Assembly (NCBI RefSeq): GCF_001427665.1
Contig: NZ_LMHC01000001.1
Span: 381,805-435,659, forward strand
Direction: 5' to 3'
Length of the DNA stretch: 53,855 nucleotides
DNA from: Caulobacter sp. Root655
Lineage (GTDB): Bacteria; Pseudomonadota; Alphaproteobacteria; Caulobacterales; Caulobacteraceae
The notes beneath the pieces were generated by a model. It made no database searches and was not told where the DNA came from. It was given only the letters and a program-made list of their open reading frames with translations. Below are positions 8,654 to 17,356 of the stretch, piece by piece. Numbering within the stretch: the stretch's first letter is position 1; the number at the start of each line of letters is the position of its first letter. Both the position numbers and the translations under genes were made by a program.

Positions 8654-9379
8654 ATGGTCGACAAGGTGAAGTCCACAGCCGCCGAAGCGCTGGCGGGTCT
8701 TTTGTTCGATGGCATGACCATCATGGCCGGAGGCTTCGGCCTGTGCGGCATTCCCGAGAACCTGATCGCGGCGATCCGCGAAGCGGGAGTCAAGGACCTC
8801 ACGGTGGTCTCCAACAACTGCGGCGTCGACGGCTTCGGCCTGGGGATCCTGCTGGAGAACCGCCAGATCAAGAAGATGGTCTCGTCCTATGTGGGTGAGA
8901 ACAAGCTGTTCGAACAGCTCTACCTGTCCGGCGAGCTGGAACTGGAGTTCAATCCGCAGGGCACCCTGGCCGAACGCATCCGCGCCGGCGGGGCGGGCAT
9001 CCCCGCCTTCTTCACGCGCACCGGGGTCGGCACCCTGGTCGCCGAGGGCAAGGAAGTGCGCGACTTCGACGGCGAGCTCTATGTGATGGAGCGCGGCCTG
9101 GTCGCCGACCTGTCGATCGTCAAGGCCTGGAAGGCCGACGCGGAGGGCAACCTCGTCTACCGGAAGACCGCCCGCAACTTCAACCCGATGATGGCCACGG
9201 CCGGCAAGGCCACCGTCGTCGAGGTCGAGGAGATCGTGGCGATCGGCGCGCTCGACAAGGACGGTATCCACACGCCGGGCATCTATGTCGACCGCCTGAT
9301 CCAGGGCGCCAGGTTCGAGAAACGCATCGAGCGGGTCACCACCCGTCCTCGTGACGAGAAGATTGGGGAGTCCGTGTAA
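8654..9379 (+). CDS. scoA: 3-oxoacid CoA-transferase subunit A
   Basis: A 241-residue subunit A of succinyl-CoA:3-ketoacid CoA-transferase, which activates acetoacetate with CoA from succinyl-CoA and so links ketone or PHB-derived acids to central metabolism. The Gly-rich '[13 protein letters not shown]' near residue 25 and '[12 protein letters not shown]' are typical. A strong ribosome-binding site, GGGAGGA, sits before ATG 8654. The stop overlaps the scoB start (TAATG), which points to coupled translation of the two subunits. Confidence 0.93.
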   Translation: MVDKVKSTAAEALAGLLFDGMTIMAGGFGLCGIPENLIAAIREAGVKDLTVVSNNCGVDGFGLGILLENRQIKKMVSSYVGENKLFEQLYLSGELELEFNPQGTLAERIRAGGAGIPAFFTRTGVGTLVAEGKEVRDFDGELYVMERGLVADLSIVKAWKADAEGNLVYRKTARNFNPMMATAGKATVVEVEEIVAIGALDKDGIHTPGIYVDRLIQGARFEKRIERVTTRPRDEKIGESV

Positions 9380-10020
9380 TGGCCTGGACGCGTGACCAGA
9401 TGGCCGAGCGGGCCGCCAAGGAGCTGCGGGACGGCTTCTACGTGAACCTCGGCATCGGCATCCCGACCCTGGTGGCCAACTACATCCCGCGAGGCATGTC
9501 GGTGACCTTGCAGAGCGAGAACGGCATGCTGGGCATGGGCCCCTTCCCCTATGAGGGCGAGGAGGACGCCGACCTGATCAACGCCGGCAAGCAGACGATC
9601 ACCGAGCTGGACTCCAGCTCGTACTTCTCGTCGGCCGACAGCTTCGCGATGATCCGCGGCGGCCACATCGCCCTGTCGATCCTGGGCGGCATGCAGGTCG
9701 GCGAGAACGGTGACCTAGCCAACTGGATGGTGCCCGGCAAGATGGTCAAGGGCATGGGCGGGGCCATGGACCTGGTGGCCGGCGTCAAGCGGGTGGTGGT
9801 GGTCATGGACCACTGCGAGAAGTCCGGCGCGCCCAAGCTGCTGCACCGCTGCTCGCTGCCGCTGACCGGCGCGGGCGTGGTCGACCTGCTGATCACCGAA
9901 CTGGGCGTCTTCGAGATCAACCGCGGCAAGACGCCGGTGAAGCTGATCGAGCTGGCCCCGGGGGTGAGCGTCGACGAGGTCCGGGCCAAGACCGAGGCGG
10001 ACTTCGAGGTCGGGGTCTAG
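9379..10020 (+). CDS. scoB: 3-oxoacid CoA-transferase subunit B
   Basis: A 213-residue subunit B. The catalytic glutamate that forms the CoA thioester is Glu47 in 'LQSENGMLGMG', preceded by 'VNLGIGIPTLVANY'. Together with scoA it makes the complete enzyme. Length and motifs are normal. It starts inside the scoA stop codon. A palindromic repeat begins four bases after its stop and may define the end of the transcript. Confidence 0.93.
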   Translation: MAWTRDQMAERAAKELRDGFYVNLGIGIPTLVANYIPRGMSVTLQSENGMLGMGPFPYEGEEDADLINAGKQTITELDSSSYFSSADSFAMIRGGHIALSILGGMQVGENGDLANWMVPGKMVKGMGGAMDLVAGVKRVVVVMDHCEKSGAPKLLHRCSLPLTGAGVVDLLITELGVFEINRGKTPVKLIELAPGVSVDEVRAKTEADFEVGV

Positions 10021-10023
10021 CAA

Positions 10024-10153
10024 GCCTCCCCCTGTGGGGGAGGTGATCGCGAAGCGATCGGTGGGGGGAGGGATCGGCGGGCGATCCGATCTGAGGCGAT
10101 CTTCCTAAAAATCCCCCACCGGCCTTCGGCCGCCTCCCCCACGGGGGGAGGAT
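10024..10153. repeat. Dispersed palindromic repeat, CTCCCCC...GGGGGAG family
   Basis: An inverted pair of units between the convergent scoB and glycosyltransferase genes. The left unit carries 'gatcgcgaagcgatc' and the right one 'ggccttcggcc'. It fills the whole intergenic space. Confidence 0.85.
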
Positions 10154-11740
10154 TTACTTCTCCGCCTTCCACGGCGTATCCGGCGGCAGCCCGGTCACCG
10201 GATCGCGCGGTACGGGCGCGAACCCCTGGGCGATGAACAGATCCGTGCGCCGCGAGCGCTTCCTGTCCAGCCGTATACTGACGATCTGCAGGTCCGACGT
10301 CGCCGCGAAATCCTGCTGGATCTTGCCGCGATAGGTTCCTTCCAGGCTGGCGATCAGCGCCCGCCGGCCCAGGGGCTCGGCCATCGGGGCCTCGGCCTCG
10401 GCCTGGTTGCGAGCGGCGATCTCGTGGACCCACATCCGCAGCGGCGGGGCCTTGGACGTGCCGAAATAGTCGCGGCCGTAATAGGCGGCGACGTTGAACA
10501 GGAAGCGGTCGTCGACGGCCACGGCGGTCAGGCCCTTGCCGGCCTTCTCCTCCTCGGCCCGGGCGATGATCGCCTGGACGGTCTGGTCCCAGCCGCGGGC
10601 CCGCTTGAAGCTGTTGGCCATGCCCATCGCCTCGGCGGTGCGCGGATTGATCACCCAGGTCAGGAACACCGCCGCCAGCACGGCCTGCAGGGCCAGGCCG
10701 CCGACCAGCCAGCGGCGGGCTTCCCAGCGCAGCAGCCAGGCCGCCACCAGCACCGAGCCGGCCACATAGGACGCGCCGGCCCAGTTGGCGTTGGCGCGCG
10801 ACACGAAGGCCTGGGCCGCCACGGTGACCAGCGGCGGCAGGGCGAAGCACAGCAGCGTCACGTCGGCCGGCGCCAACCGCTTACGCGCCGCCAGCAGCAG
10901 GCCGCCGACCGCCAGCACGGCGAACGGCACGGGCCCGAACACCCCGAACTGCGAGCCGACGAACTGGACCAGCTCCATCGGGTTGAACAGCTTGCCCGAC
11001 TTCCAGTTGGCGTTGGCGGCGGTGTGCTCCAGCGTCGAGAAATGATGATCGAGGTTCCACAGCATGTTCGGCGCGAAGACCAGGAACAGCACGGCGAAGA
11101 AGGCCGCCGCCATGGCCGGGGTCCAGGCCCGCCGGGCCTCGCGCGACAGGAACAGGTGGGCGCCCAGGCTGGCCAGGGCGTAGATCGCCGCGTACTTGCT
11201 GAGGAACGCCAGGCCCAGCGCCGCGCCCATGCCGGCCGCCACCCAGACGCGGACGCGGGGCGAGGCGGCGGGCAGGGCCACGCAGGCCCAGACCGTCAGG
11301 GCCAGGAAGAACAGCAGCGGCGTGTCGGTGGTGATCAGCACCGACGACAGCTGGATGCCCGGCATCAGGCTGAACACCGCCGCGGCCGCCAGTCCGACCC
11401 AGGTTCCCCCGCGCTGGTCGCCATAGAGCCGCGCGGCGATGCGCGAGACCGCCAGGGCCGTGCCGGCGTTGAGCAGGGGCGAGCTGATCCGCAACCAGGC
11501 CTCGGCGTCGCCGCCGATGTGGGTGGTCGCCCAGATCAGCCAGGCGATCATCGGCGGCTTGGAGAAATAGCCGAAATCCAGGTGGCGCGACCACAGCCAG
11601 TACTGGGCTTCGTCCGGGTACAGTTCCAGCGGTGTCAGGAACAGCGCCAGCACCCGGAATAGCGTCAGGGCGCCCACCAGAATCAGCGTCAGCCGCCAGG
11701 CGCGCGCTTCGGTCGGCCGCGCCATTTCATCAAGGGCCAC
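10154..11740 (-). CDS. GT39/ArnT-like membrane glycosyltransferase
   Basis: A 528-residue polytopic protein of the dolichyl-phosphate-mannose mannosyltransferase (PMT/ArnT) superfamily, which moves sugars from polyprenyl-phosphate carriers to lipid or protein acceptors at the periplasmic face. The first-loop acidic motif 'LYPDEAQYWLWSRHLDFGYF' (near residue 40) and 'SKPPMIAWLIW' are diagnostic. About a dozen hydrophobic segments precede a soluble C-terminal part. The start is GTG at 11740, with GGGAGA seven bases upstream, preferred over an ATG five codons in. No adjacent gene reveals the acceptor. Confidence 0.82.
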   Translation of the reverse strand: MALDEMARPTEARAWRLTLILVGALTLFRVLALFLTPLELYPDEAQYWLWSRHLDFGYFSKPPMIAWLIWATTHIGGDAEAWLRISSPLLNAGTALAVSRIAARLYGDQRGGTWVGLAAAAVFSLMPGIQLSSVLITTDTPLLFFLALTVWACVALPAASPRVRVWVAAGMGAALGLAFLSKYAAIYALASLGAHLFLSREARRAWTPAMAAAFFAVLFLVFAPNMLWNLDHHFSTLEHTAANANWKSGKLFNPMELVQFVGSQFGVFGPVPFAVLAVGGLLLAARKRLAPADVTLLCFALPPLVTVAAQAFVSRANANWAGASYVAGSVLVAAWLLRWEARRWLVGGLALQAVLAAVFLTWVINPRTAEAMGMANSFKRARGWDQTVQAIIARAEEEKAGKGLTAVAVDDRFLFNVAAYYGRDYFGTSKAPPLRMWVHEIAARNQAEAEAPMAEPLGRRALIASLEGTYRGKIQQDFAATSDLQIVSIRLDRKRSRRTDLFIAQGFAPVPRDPVTGLPPDTPWKAEK

Positions 11741-11874
11741 GCTGATTTCTCCCGCATAAGTAAGAGGACGCTGACTAAATGTGTTGCAACGGCGCCGTCT
11801 ACGTTGGGTTTATCGGCGATCGTGGCTATTCCGTCACCAAACCTTCTAAATACGCCGCTAAAGAGCCTCTCAAT

Positions 11875-11911
11875 GACGTGGTCAGATGGGCTTCATGCAC
11901 CCCGCCACGTC
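11875..11911 (+). promoter_or_regulatory. Inverted repeat in the leader of the TonB receptor gene
   Basis: GACGTGG and CCACGTC (perfect 7-base arms) enclose 23 bases, ending about 21 bases before the receptor ATG. It could be a leader hairpin or an operator. I see no cobalamin-riboswitch signature. Confidence 0.35.
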
Positions 11912-11932
11912 CGGAATGAGGGGTAGATCAAA

Positions 11933-14353
11933 ATGATGACGAAAAAGCTCGCCTGTCTGGCGTCGACCGCCCTGGTCGGTTGCCTGCTGAGCGCCACCGC
12001 CGCCATGGCCCAATCGACCGGCACCGAGGCCGTCGAACAGGTCGTGGTCACCGCTTCGACGCTCAAGAACCAGAATGGCACGATCGTCGCGCAGACGGTT
12101 CCGAAGTCGCGCTCGACCATCACGCAAGACTTCATTGCGCGCCAAGTGCCGGGCCAGACCGTCCTGGATTCCCTGAACCTGCTGCCGGGCGTCAACTTCA
12201 CCAACAACGACGCCTACGGCTCGGCCGGCGGCGACATCACCATTCGCGGCTTCGACTCGCAACGCGTCGCCCTGCTGCAAGACGGCATCCCGCTGAACGA
12301 CAGCGGCAACTACGCCATCTATCCGAACCAGCAGATGGACTCGGAACTGATCTCCAAGGTCGACGTCAACCTGGGCACCACCGATGTCGACAGCCCCACG
12401 GCCGCGGCGGCCGGCGGCACCATCAACTACATGACCCGCAAGCCGAAAGACGACTTCGGTGGCGTGTTCGAAGCCCAGGCCGGCGACGGCAACTTCCGCC
12501 GCTTCTTCGGCGTGATCGACACCGGCAAGATCGGCCCCTGGGGCACCAGCGCCTGGTTCAGCGCCGCCGACGCCATCAACGACGTGTTCAACGGCCCGGG
12601 CAAGATTCACAAGACGCAGTACAACGCGCGAATCTATCAGCCGTTCGGCGACAACGGCGACTTCATCAGCCTGATCGCCAACTACAACAAAAACCGCAAC
12701 AACTTCATCAACCGCATGACGCTGGCCCAGTTCCAGGCCGGAACCGGCATCGGCTACAGCCGCGCCACCTGCGCGCGTCCGACCCCGGTCGCCGGCACGG
12801 CTCAGGTCGATTTCAACGCCAGCACCTGCTACAAGAACAACATCAACCCGTCGAACACCGGCAACCTGCGCGGTCAGTCGTTGTTCCACCTCGGCGACAG
12901 CTTCATCCTGACCGTCGACCCCTCGTTCCAGTACACCCTGGCCAACGGCGGCGGTCGCACGCTGTTCAATGAAAACGGCAACGGCACCGGCAACGGCATC
13001 ATCCGCGGCAGCGCCCTGACCGGCGGCCAGGACCTGAACGGCGACGGCGACATCCTCGACTCCGTGCTGCTGTATTCGCCGAACACGACGAACACCCGCC
13101 GCTACGGCGTCACCTCGTCGCTGATCTGGAAGTTCGCCGACAATCAGAGCTTCCGCCTGGCCTACACCTACGACGAAGCCCATCACCGTCAGACCGGCGA
13201 GTACACGACGTTCAACTCGGACGGCACGCCCAGCAACGTGTTCGGTGGCAAGGACGGCTACGGCAAGTCGATCAAGCTCTCGGACGGCAGCATCCTGCGT
13301 CGTCGCGATCGCGTCTCGATCGCCACCCTGAACCAGTTCTCGGCCGAGTACCGCGGCCGGTTCATGGAAGACAAGCTGCTGCTGAACGTCGGTCTGCGCG
13401 CCCCGTTCTTCAAGCGCCAGCTGCACAACTTCTGCTACCAGCTCGATACGTTCAACGCCTACTGCACCAACCAGGCGCCGATCACCCTCGCGGGCACCAA
13501 CGACGGCAACGGCCAAACGCTGGTCAACCTGCCGGGTCAGCCCCTGGCCAACCAGTACGGCCGTCCGCGCGAGTTCACCCGCAAGTACGACAAGGTCCTG
13601 CCGAACGTCGGCGTCAGCTATAACCTGACCGACCGCCAGTCGGTGTACTTCAGCTACGCCGAGACCCTGTCGGCGCCGCGCACCGACGACCTGTACGATA
13701 AGAAGCTGACGAACCCGGACCCGGAAATCGCCCACGTCTACGACCTGGGCTATCGCTTCCAGTCGCCGACCGTCCTGCTGGCCGCCTCGGCCTACTACAA
13801 CGACTTCACCAACCGCATCGAACGCGCCTTCAACGAGCAGGACAACATCGCCTTCTCGGTCAATGTCGGCGATGTGGTTCTGAAGGGCTTCGACGCCCAG
13901 TTCGGCTTCAAGCCGGAAGAATATCTCAGCTTCTACGCCTCGTTCTCGTACGTGGACTCCGAGCTGAAGGCGAACATCCCCGGCACCACCCTGAACTCGG
14001 TGCTGCCGACCAAGGGCAAGGAACTGTACGAAACCCCGAAGTATCAGGGCGCCGTGCGGGTCGACTGGGACATCACCGAAGCGCTCAGCGTCGGCGTCCA
14101 AGCCAAATATGTCGGCGAGCGTTGGACCAACCTGACCAACACCGAGAAGGTGCCGAGCTACGCGCTGCTGGACCTCGACGCCCGCTACCAGTTGGACGGC
14201 TTGGGCCTGAAGGACACGTACGTCCAGATCAACGTCAAGAACCTGGCCGACGAGAAGTACCTCGGCGACCTGGCGGTGAACCCGTCGGGCACGGGCCTGG
14301 GCCAACCGGGCTATCCGCGTACGGCCAGCATCACCCTGCACGCCGCGTTCTAA
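11933..14353 (+). CDS. TonB-dependent outer-membrane receptor, unknown substrate
   Basis: An 806-residue receptor. A signal peptide (residues 1-26, ending ATAAMAQ) leads to a TonB-box-like 'VEQVVVTAS', a plug domain (about 55-180, with 'GGDITIRGFDSQRVALLQDG'), and a beta-barrel ending in aromatic Phe ('ITLHAAF'). It would take up a large or scarce ligand using TonB energy. Nothing in the barrel or the neighbourhood identifies the ligand. Two ATGs stand in tandem (11933, 11936) behind GAGGGG. The gene uses AAC/GAA/CAG-type codons evenly, hinting at good expression. A clean terminator follows. Confidence 0.9.
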   Translation: MMTKKLACLASTALVGCLLSATAAMAQSTGTEAVEQVVVTASTLKNQNGTIVAQTVPKSRSTITQDFIARQVPGQTVLDSLNLLPGVNFTNNDAYGSAGGDITIRGFDSQRVALLQDGIPLNDSGNYAIYPNQQMDSELISKVDVNLGTTDVDSPTAAAAGGTINYMTRKPKDDFGGVFEAQAGDGNFRRFFGVIDTGKIGPWGTSAWFSAADAINDVFNGPGKIHKTQYNARIYQPFGDNGDFISLIANYNKNRNNFINRMTLAQFQAGTGIGYSRATCARPTPVAGTAQVDFNASTCYKNNINPSNTGNLRGQSLFHLGDSFILTVDPSFQYTLANGGGRTLFNENGNGTGNGIIRGSALTGGQDLNGDGDILDSVLLYSPNTTNTRRYGVTSSLIWKFADNQSFRLAYTYDEAHHRQTGEYTTFNSDGTPSNVFGGKDGYGKSIKLSDGSILRRRDRVSIATLNQFSAEYRGRFMEDKLLLNVGLRAPFFKRQLHNFCYQLDTFNAYCTNQAPITLAGTNDGNGQTLVNLPGQPLANQYGRPREFTRKYDKVLPNVGVSYNLTDRQSVYFSYAETLSAPRTDDLYDKKLTNPDPEIAHVYDLGYRFQSPTVLLAASAYYNDFTNRIERAFNEQDNIAFSVNVGDVVLKGFDAQFGFKPEEYLSFYASFSYVDSELKANIPGTTLNSVLPTKGKELYETPKYQGAVRVDWDITEALSVGVQAKYVGERWTNLTNTEKVPSYALLDLDARYQLDGLGLKDTYVQINVKNLADEKYLGDLAVNPSGTGLGQPGYPRTASITLHAAF

Positions 14354-14380
14354 GAACGACCCGCAGCGGAACGGAAATGG

Positions 14381-14414
14381 GGGCGGTCCGGAAACGGATC
14401 GCCCTTTTTCTTTT
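14381..14414 (+). terminator. Rho-independent terminator of the TonB receptor gene
   Basis: A ten-pair stem (GGGCGGTCCG / CGGATCGCCC, one G-U) with a GAAA loop is followed by TTTTTCTTTT. Confidence 0.9.
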
Positions 14415-14499
14415 GTCGCACCAGTTTGCTAGAAGGGCGGCTTGACCCGAGGGCCATCTCGGCCCATTTGCGCCTCCCTCCTTGATCCAGGTTCCGTTC

Positions 14500-15500
14500 A
14501 TGATTTCGACCGTTCCCGCCGAGTGGGCTCCGCACCGCGCCATGTGGGTGGGTTTCCCCAGCCACGCCGAGCTGTGGCGGGAAGACCTCGACCAGGCCCA
14601 GGCCGAGGTGGCCGCCCTGGCCCGCGCCCTGGCCGGTCCCGGCGGCGAGCGCGTGCGGCTGATGGTGGTCGGCGACGAGGCCGAGGCCGCCGCCGCCGCC
14701 CTGCTGGGCGACACGGACGTCGAGATCGTCCGTGGCCAGTTCGGCGACATCTGGCTGCGCGACACCGGCCCGATCTTCATCGAGACCGCCGGCGGGGCCG
14801 TCGCGGCCGGCTTCCAGTTCAACGGCTGGGGCGGCAAGTACCAGATGGAGGGCGACGACATCGTCGCCGAGCAGATCGCCGCCGCCTCGGGCGCGCCGCT
14901 GGCCCGCAACGACTTCGTCCTGGAGGGCGGGTCGCTGGACCACGACGGCTCGGGCACGATCCTGACCACCCGCCAGTGCCTGCTGAACGCCAATCGCAAC
15001 GCCGACTGGGACGAAGCCACGGCCAGCGCCGCCCTGGCCGCCGCCCTGGGCGCCAAGAAGCTTCTGTGGCTGGGCGACGGCCTGCTCAACGACCACACCG
15101 ACGGCCATGTCGACAACCTGGCCCGTTTCGTCGCGCCGGGCGTGGTGGCCTGCCCGATGGCCTTCGGAGCCGACGACCCCAACGCCGAGGTCTATGCGCA
15201 AACCGCCAGGACGCTGGCCGCGATGACCGACAGCCGCGGTTCGCCCCTGCAGGTGATGCGCATCCCCTCGCCGGGCCGCATCCTGGACGAGGACGGCGAG
15301 ATCATCCCGGCCTCGCACATGAACTTCCTGATCGCCAACGAGGCGGTGATCGTGCCGATCTACGCCGAGGAGTCGGGGGCCTTCGCCGTCGAGGTGATCA
15401 GCGGCCTGTTCCCCGAGCGCGAGGTGATCGGCCTGCCGTCGACCGCGATCCTGACCGGTGGCGGTTCGTTCCACTGCATCAGCCAGCAGGAGCCCGGCGA

Positions 15501-15504
<4 letters not shown>
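14500..15504 (+). CDS. aguA: Agmatine deiminase
   Basis: A 334-residue enzyme that converts agmatine to N-carbamoylputrescine and ammonia. Family marks are 'WPSH'-like 'GFPSHAELW', 'GDIWLRDTGPIF', 'GGSLDHDGSGTIL', 'LNDHTDGHVDNL' (catalytic His) and the C-terminal nucleophile Cys326 in 'GGGSFHCISQQEP'. The ATG at 14500 is chosen over an in-frame TTG at 14482 because the family starts close to 'VPAEWAPHRAMW'; the ribosome-binding site is weak for either. Its stop overlaps the aguB start (ATGA), giving a two-gene putrescine pathway. Confidence 0.93.
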
Positions 15505-16379
<875 letters not shown>

Positions 16380-16384
16380 AACTC

Positions 16385-16407
16385 ACCCTCTCCCCATGGG
16401 AGAGGGT
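16385..16407. terminator. Perfect hairpin between convergent aguB and phosphatase genes
   Basis: Arms ACCCTCTCCC and GGGAGAGGGT around CAT make a ten-pair stem. It sits between two convergent genes but has no long T-run on either side, so the terminator role is likely rather than sure. It may be a member of the palindromic repeats. Confidence 0.55.
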
Positions 16408-16410
16408 TCG

Positions 16411-17235
16411 TTATGAGCACCCCGTCGGGGCCCCGCTCGTCCGCGACGCCGCCACCTCGGCCTTGGCCGTGGCGAGATCCGCCTCGAACGCCGCGTTCTG
16501 GTGCAGTTTCGACACCATCGCCGAGCCCAGGTAGCGGCCGGCCTCGATGTCGCTCTGGAAGTGCACGCCGCAGATGATCCGGCTGTCGCCGAACTCGCGT
16601 CCGCGCGCCAGGACGGCGCTGGCGTGCTCGGGCGCGACCTCGGAGATCACCAGGGCCCACGACCAGCCGATCAGCCCGTGGCCGGACGGATAGGAGCCGT
16701 CGGTCTCGATCCATTTCTCGCGCGGCACGCAGATCGGCTTCTTGTTACCCACCGGCGGTCGCGGACGCCGGAACGCCGCCTTGGCCGGCTGGTAGAGCGT
16801 CGCCGCGTCGTCGGTCATCCGCAGCAGCATGCGGGTCAGGGTGGGGGTGGCCTCCGGACTGATCGTCGCGCCGGCGGCGCAGGAAAAGCTCTTGAAGCCC
16901 TGCTTGCCCGACAGGTCGGCGTCGGCGATCGCCTTGTCCCAGGCCGGCGTGCCGACCAGCTTGCGGGTTTCGTTGAAGGTCGCCCGGTCCGCCTTGCCCC
17001 GGGCCGAGTCCGGGGTCGGCGGCGGGCCGAGGATCGTCGCGCCGTCGAGACCCGGATTGGGGCCCAGATAGCCCTTGGGCGGCGTGGTCCAGCTGGCCGA
17101 ACTGGCCGTCTTGGCCGGGGCGGCGGTCGGCGGGGAGAAGGCGTCGCGGATCGGCGCGCACCCGGCGACCAGCAGGCCGGCGAGAGTGATGGCGAGCAGG
17201 GCGTTGCGGGTCACGGGCGGTCTCCATCCGGTCAT
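16411..17235 (-). CDS. Lipoprotein class A acid phosphatase (PAP2 superfamily)
   Basis: A 274-residue lipoprotein. The signal peptide ends in a lipobox, LVAGC, with lipidated Cys26. The bacterial class A phosphatase signature is complete: Lys152-X6-Arg159-Pro160, PSGH (183-186, within GSYPSGHG) and Ser218-Arg219-X5-His225-X3-Asp229. Enzymes of this class (PhoN/PhoC) release phosphate from many organic monoesters in the periplasm or at the envelope. It is divergent from the ZnuD-like receptor and shares a 121-base intergenic region with a probable Zur box. The class uses no zinc in catalysis, so a functional link is not obvious. Confidence 0.9.
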   Translation of the reverse strand: MTGWRPPVTRNALLAITLAGLLVAGCAPIRDAFSPPTAAPAKTASSASWTTPPKGYLGPNPGLDGATILGPPPTPDSARGKADRATFNETRKLVGTPAWDKAIADADLSGKQGFKSFSCAAGATISPEATPTLTRMLLRMTDDAATLYQPAKAAFRRPRPPVGNKKPICVPREKWIETDGSYPSGHGLIGWSWALVISEVAPEHASAVLARGREFGDSRIICGVHFQSDIEAGRYLGSAMVSKLHQNAAFEADLATAKAEVAASRTSGAPTGCS

Positions 17236-17263
17236 CCGCTCACAGAACGGCGACGATCGACCG

Positions 17264-17288
17264 CGTCAAGGCATGAAGCGCCTTGACG
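17264..17288. promoter_or_regulatory. Nine-base inverted repeat in the phosphatase/receptor promoter region
   Basis: CGTCAAGGC and GCCTTGACG enclose seven bases, five bases left of the Zur-like box. It lies 29 bases upstream of the phosphatase start and could be a second operator or a leader hairpin. Confidence 0.45.
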
Positions 17289-17292
17289 GATA

Positions 17293-17315
17293 GATATGTT
17301 ATTTCATAACACATC
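17293..17315. promoter_or_regulatory. Putative Zur operator
   Basis: GATATGTTAT-TTC-ATAACACATC is a palindrome with ten-base arms and a single mismatch; its core is GTTAT-N3-ATAAC. Alphaproteobacterial Zur sites are AT-rich palindromes of this kind. It stands 41 bases before the ZnuD-like receptor start, in an otherwise GC-rich region, where a repressor would block transcription when zinc is plentiful. Assignment rests on the shape of the site and the downstream gene. Confidence 0.65.
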
Positions 17316-17356
17316 TTAACGGTCGCTCCCTCGGCCAAGCTTGTCGGATTTCGCCC

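Noticed and set aside
11741..11932. Cobalamin riboswitch before the TonB receptor
   Set aside because: No B12-box-like conserved segment or long structured leader is seen; only a 7-base inverted repeat is present.
14482..14499. TTG start for aguA
   Set aside because: No ribosome-binding site precedes it, and the ATG at 14500 fits the family N-terminus.
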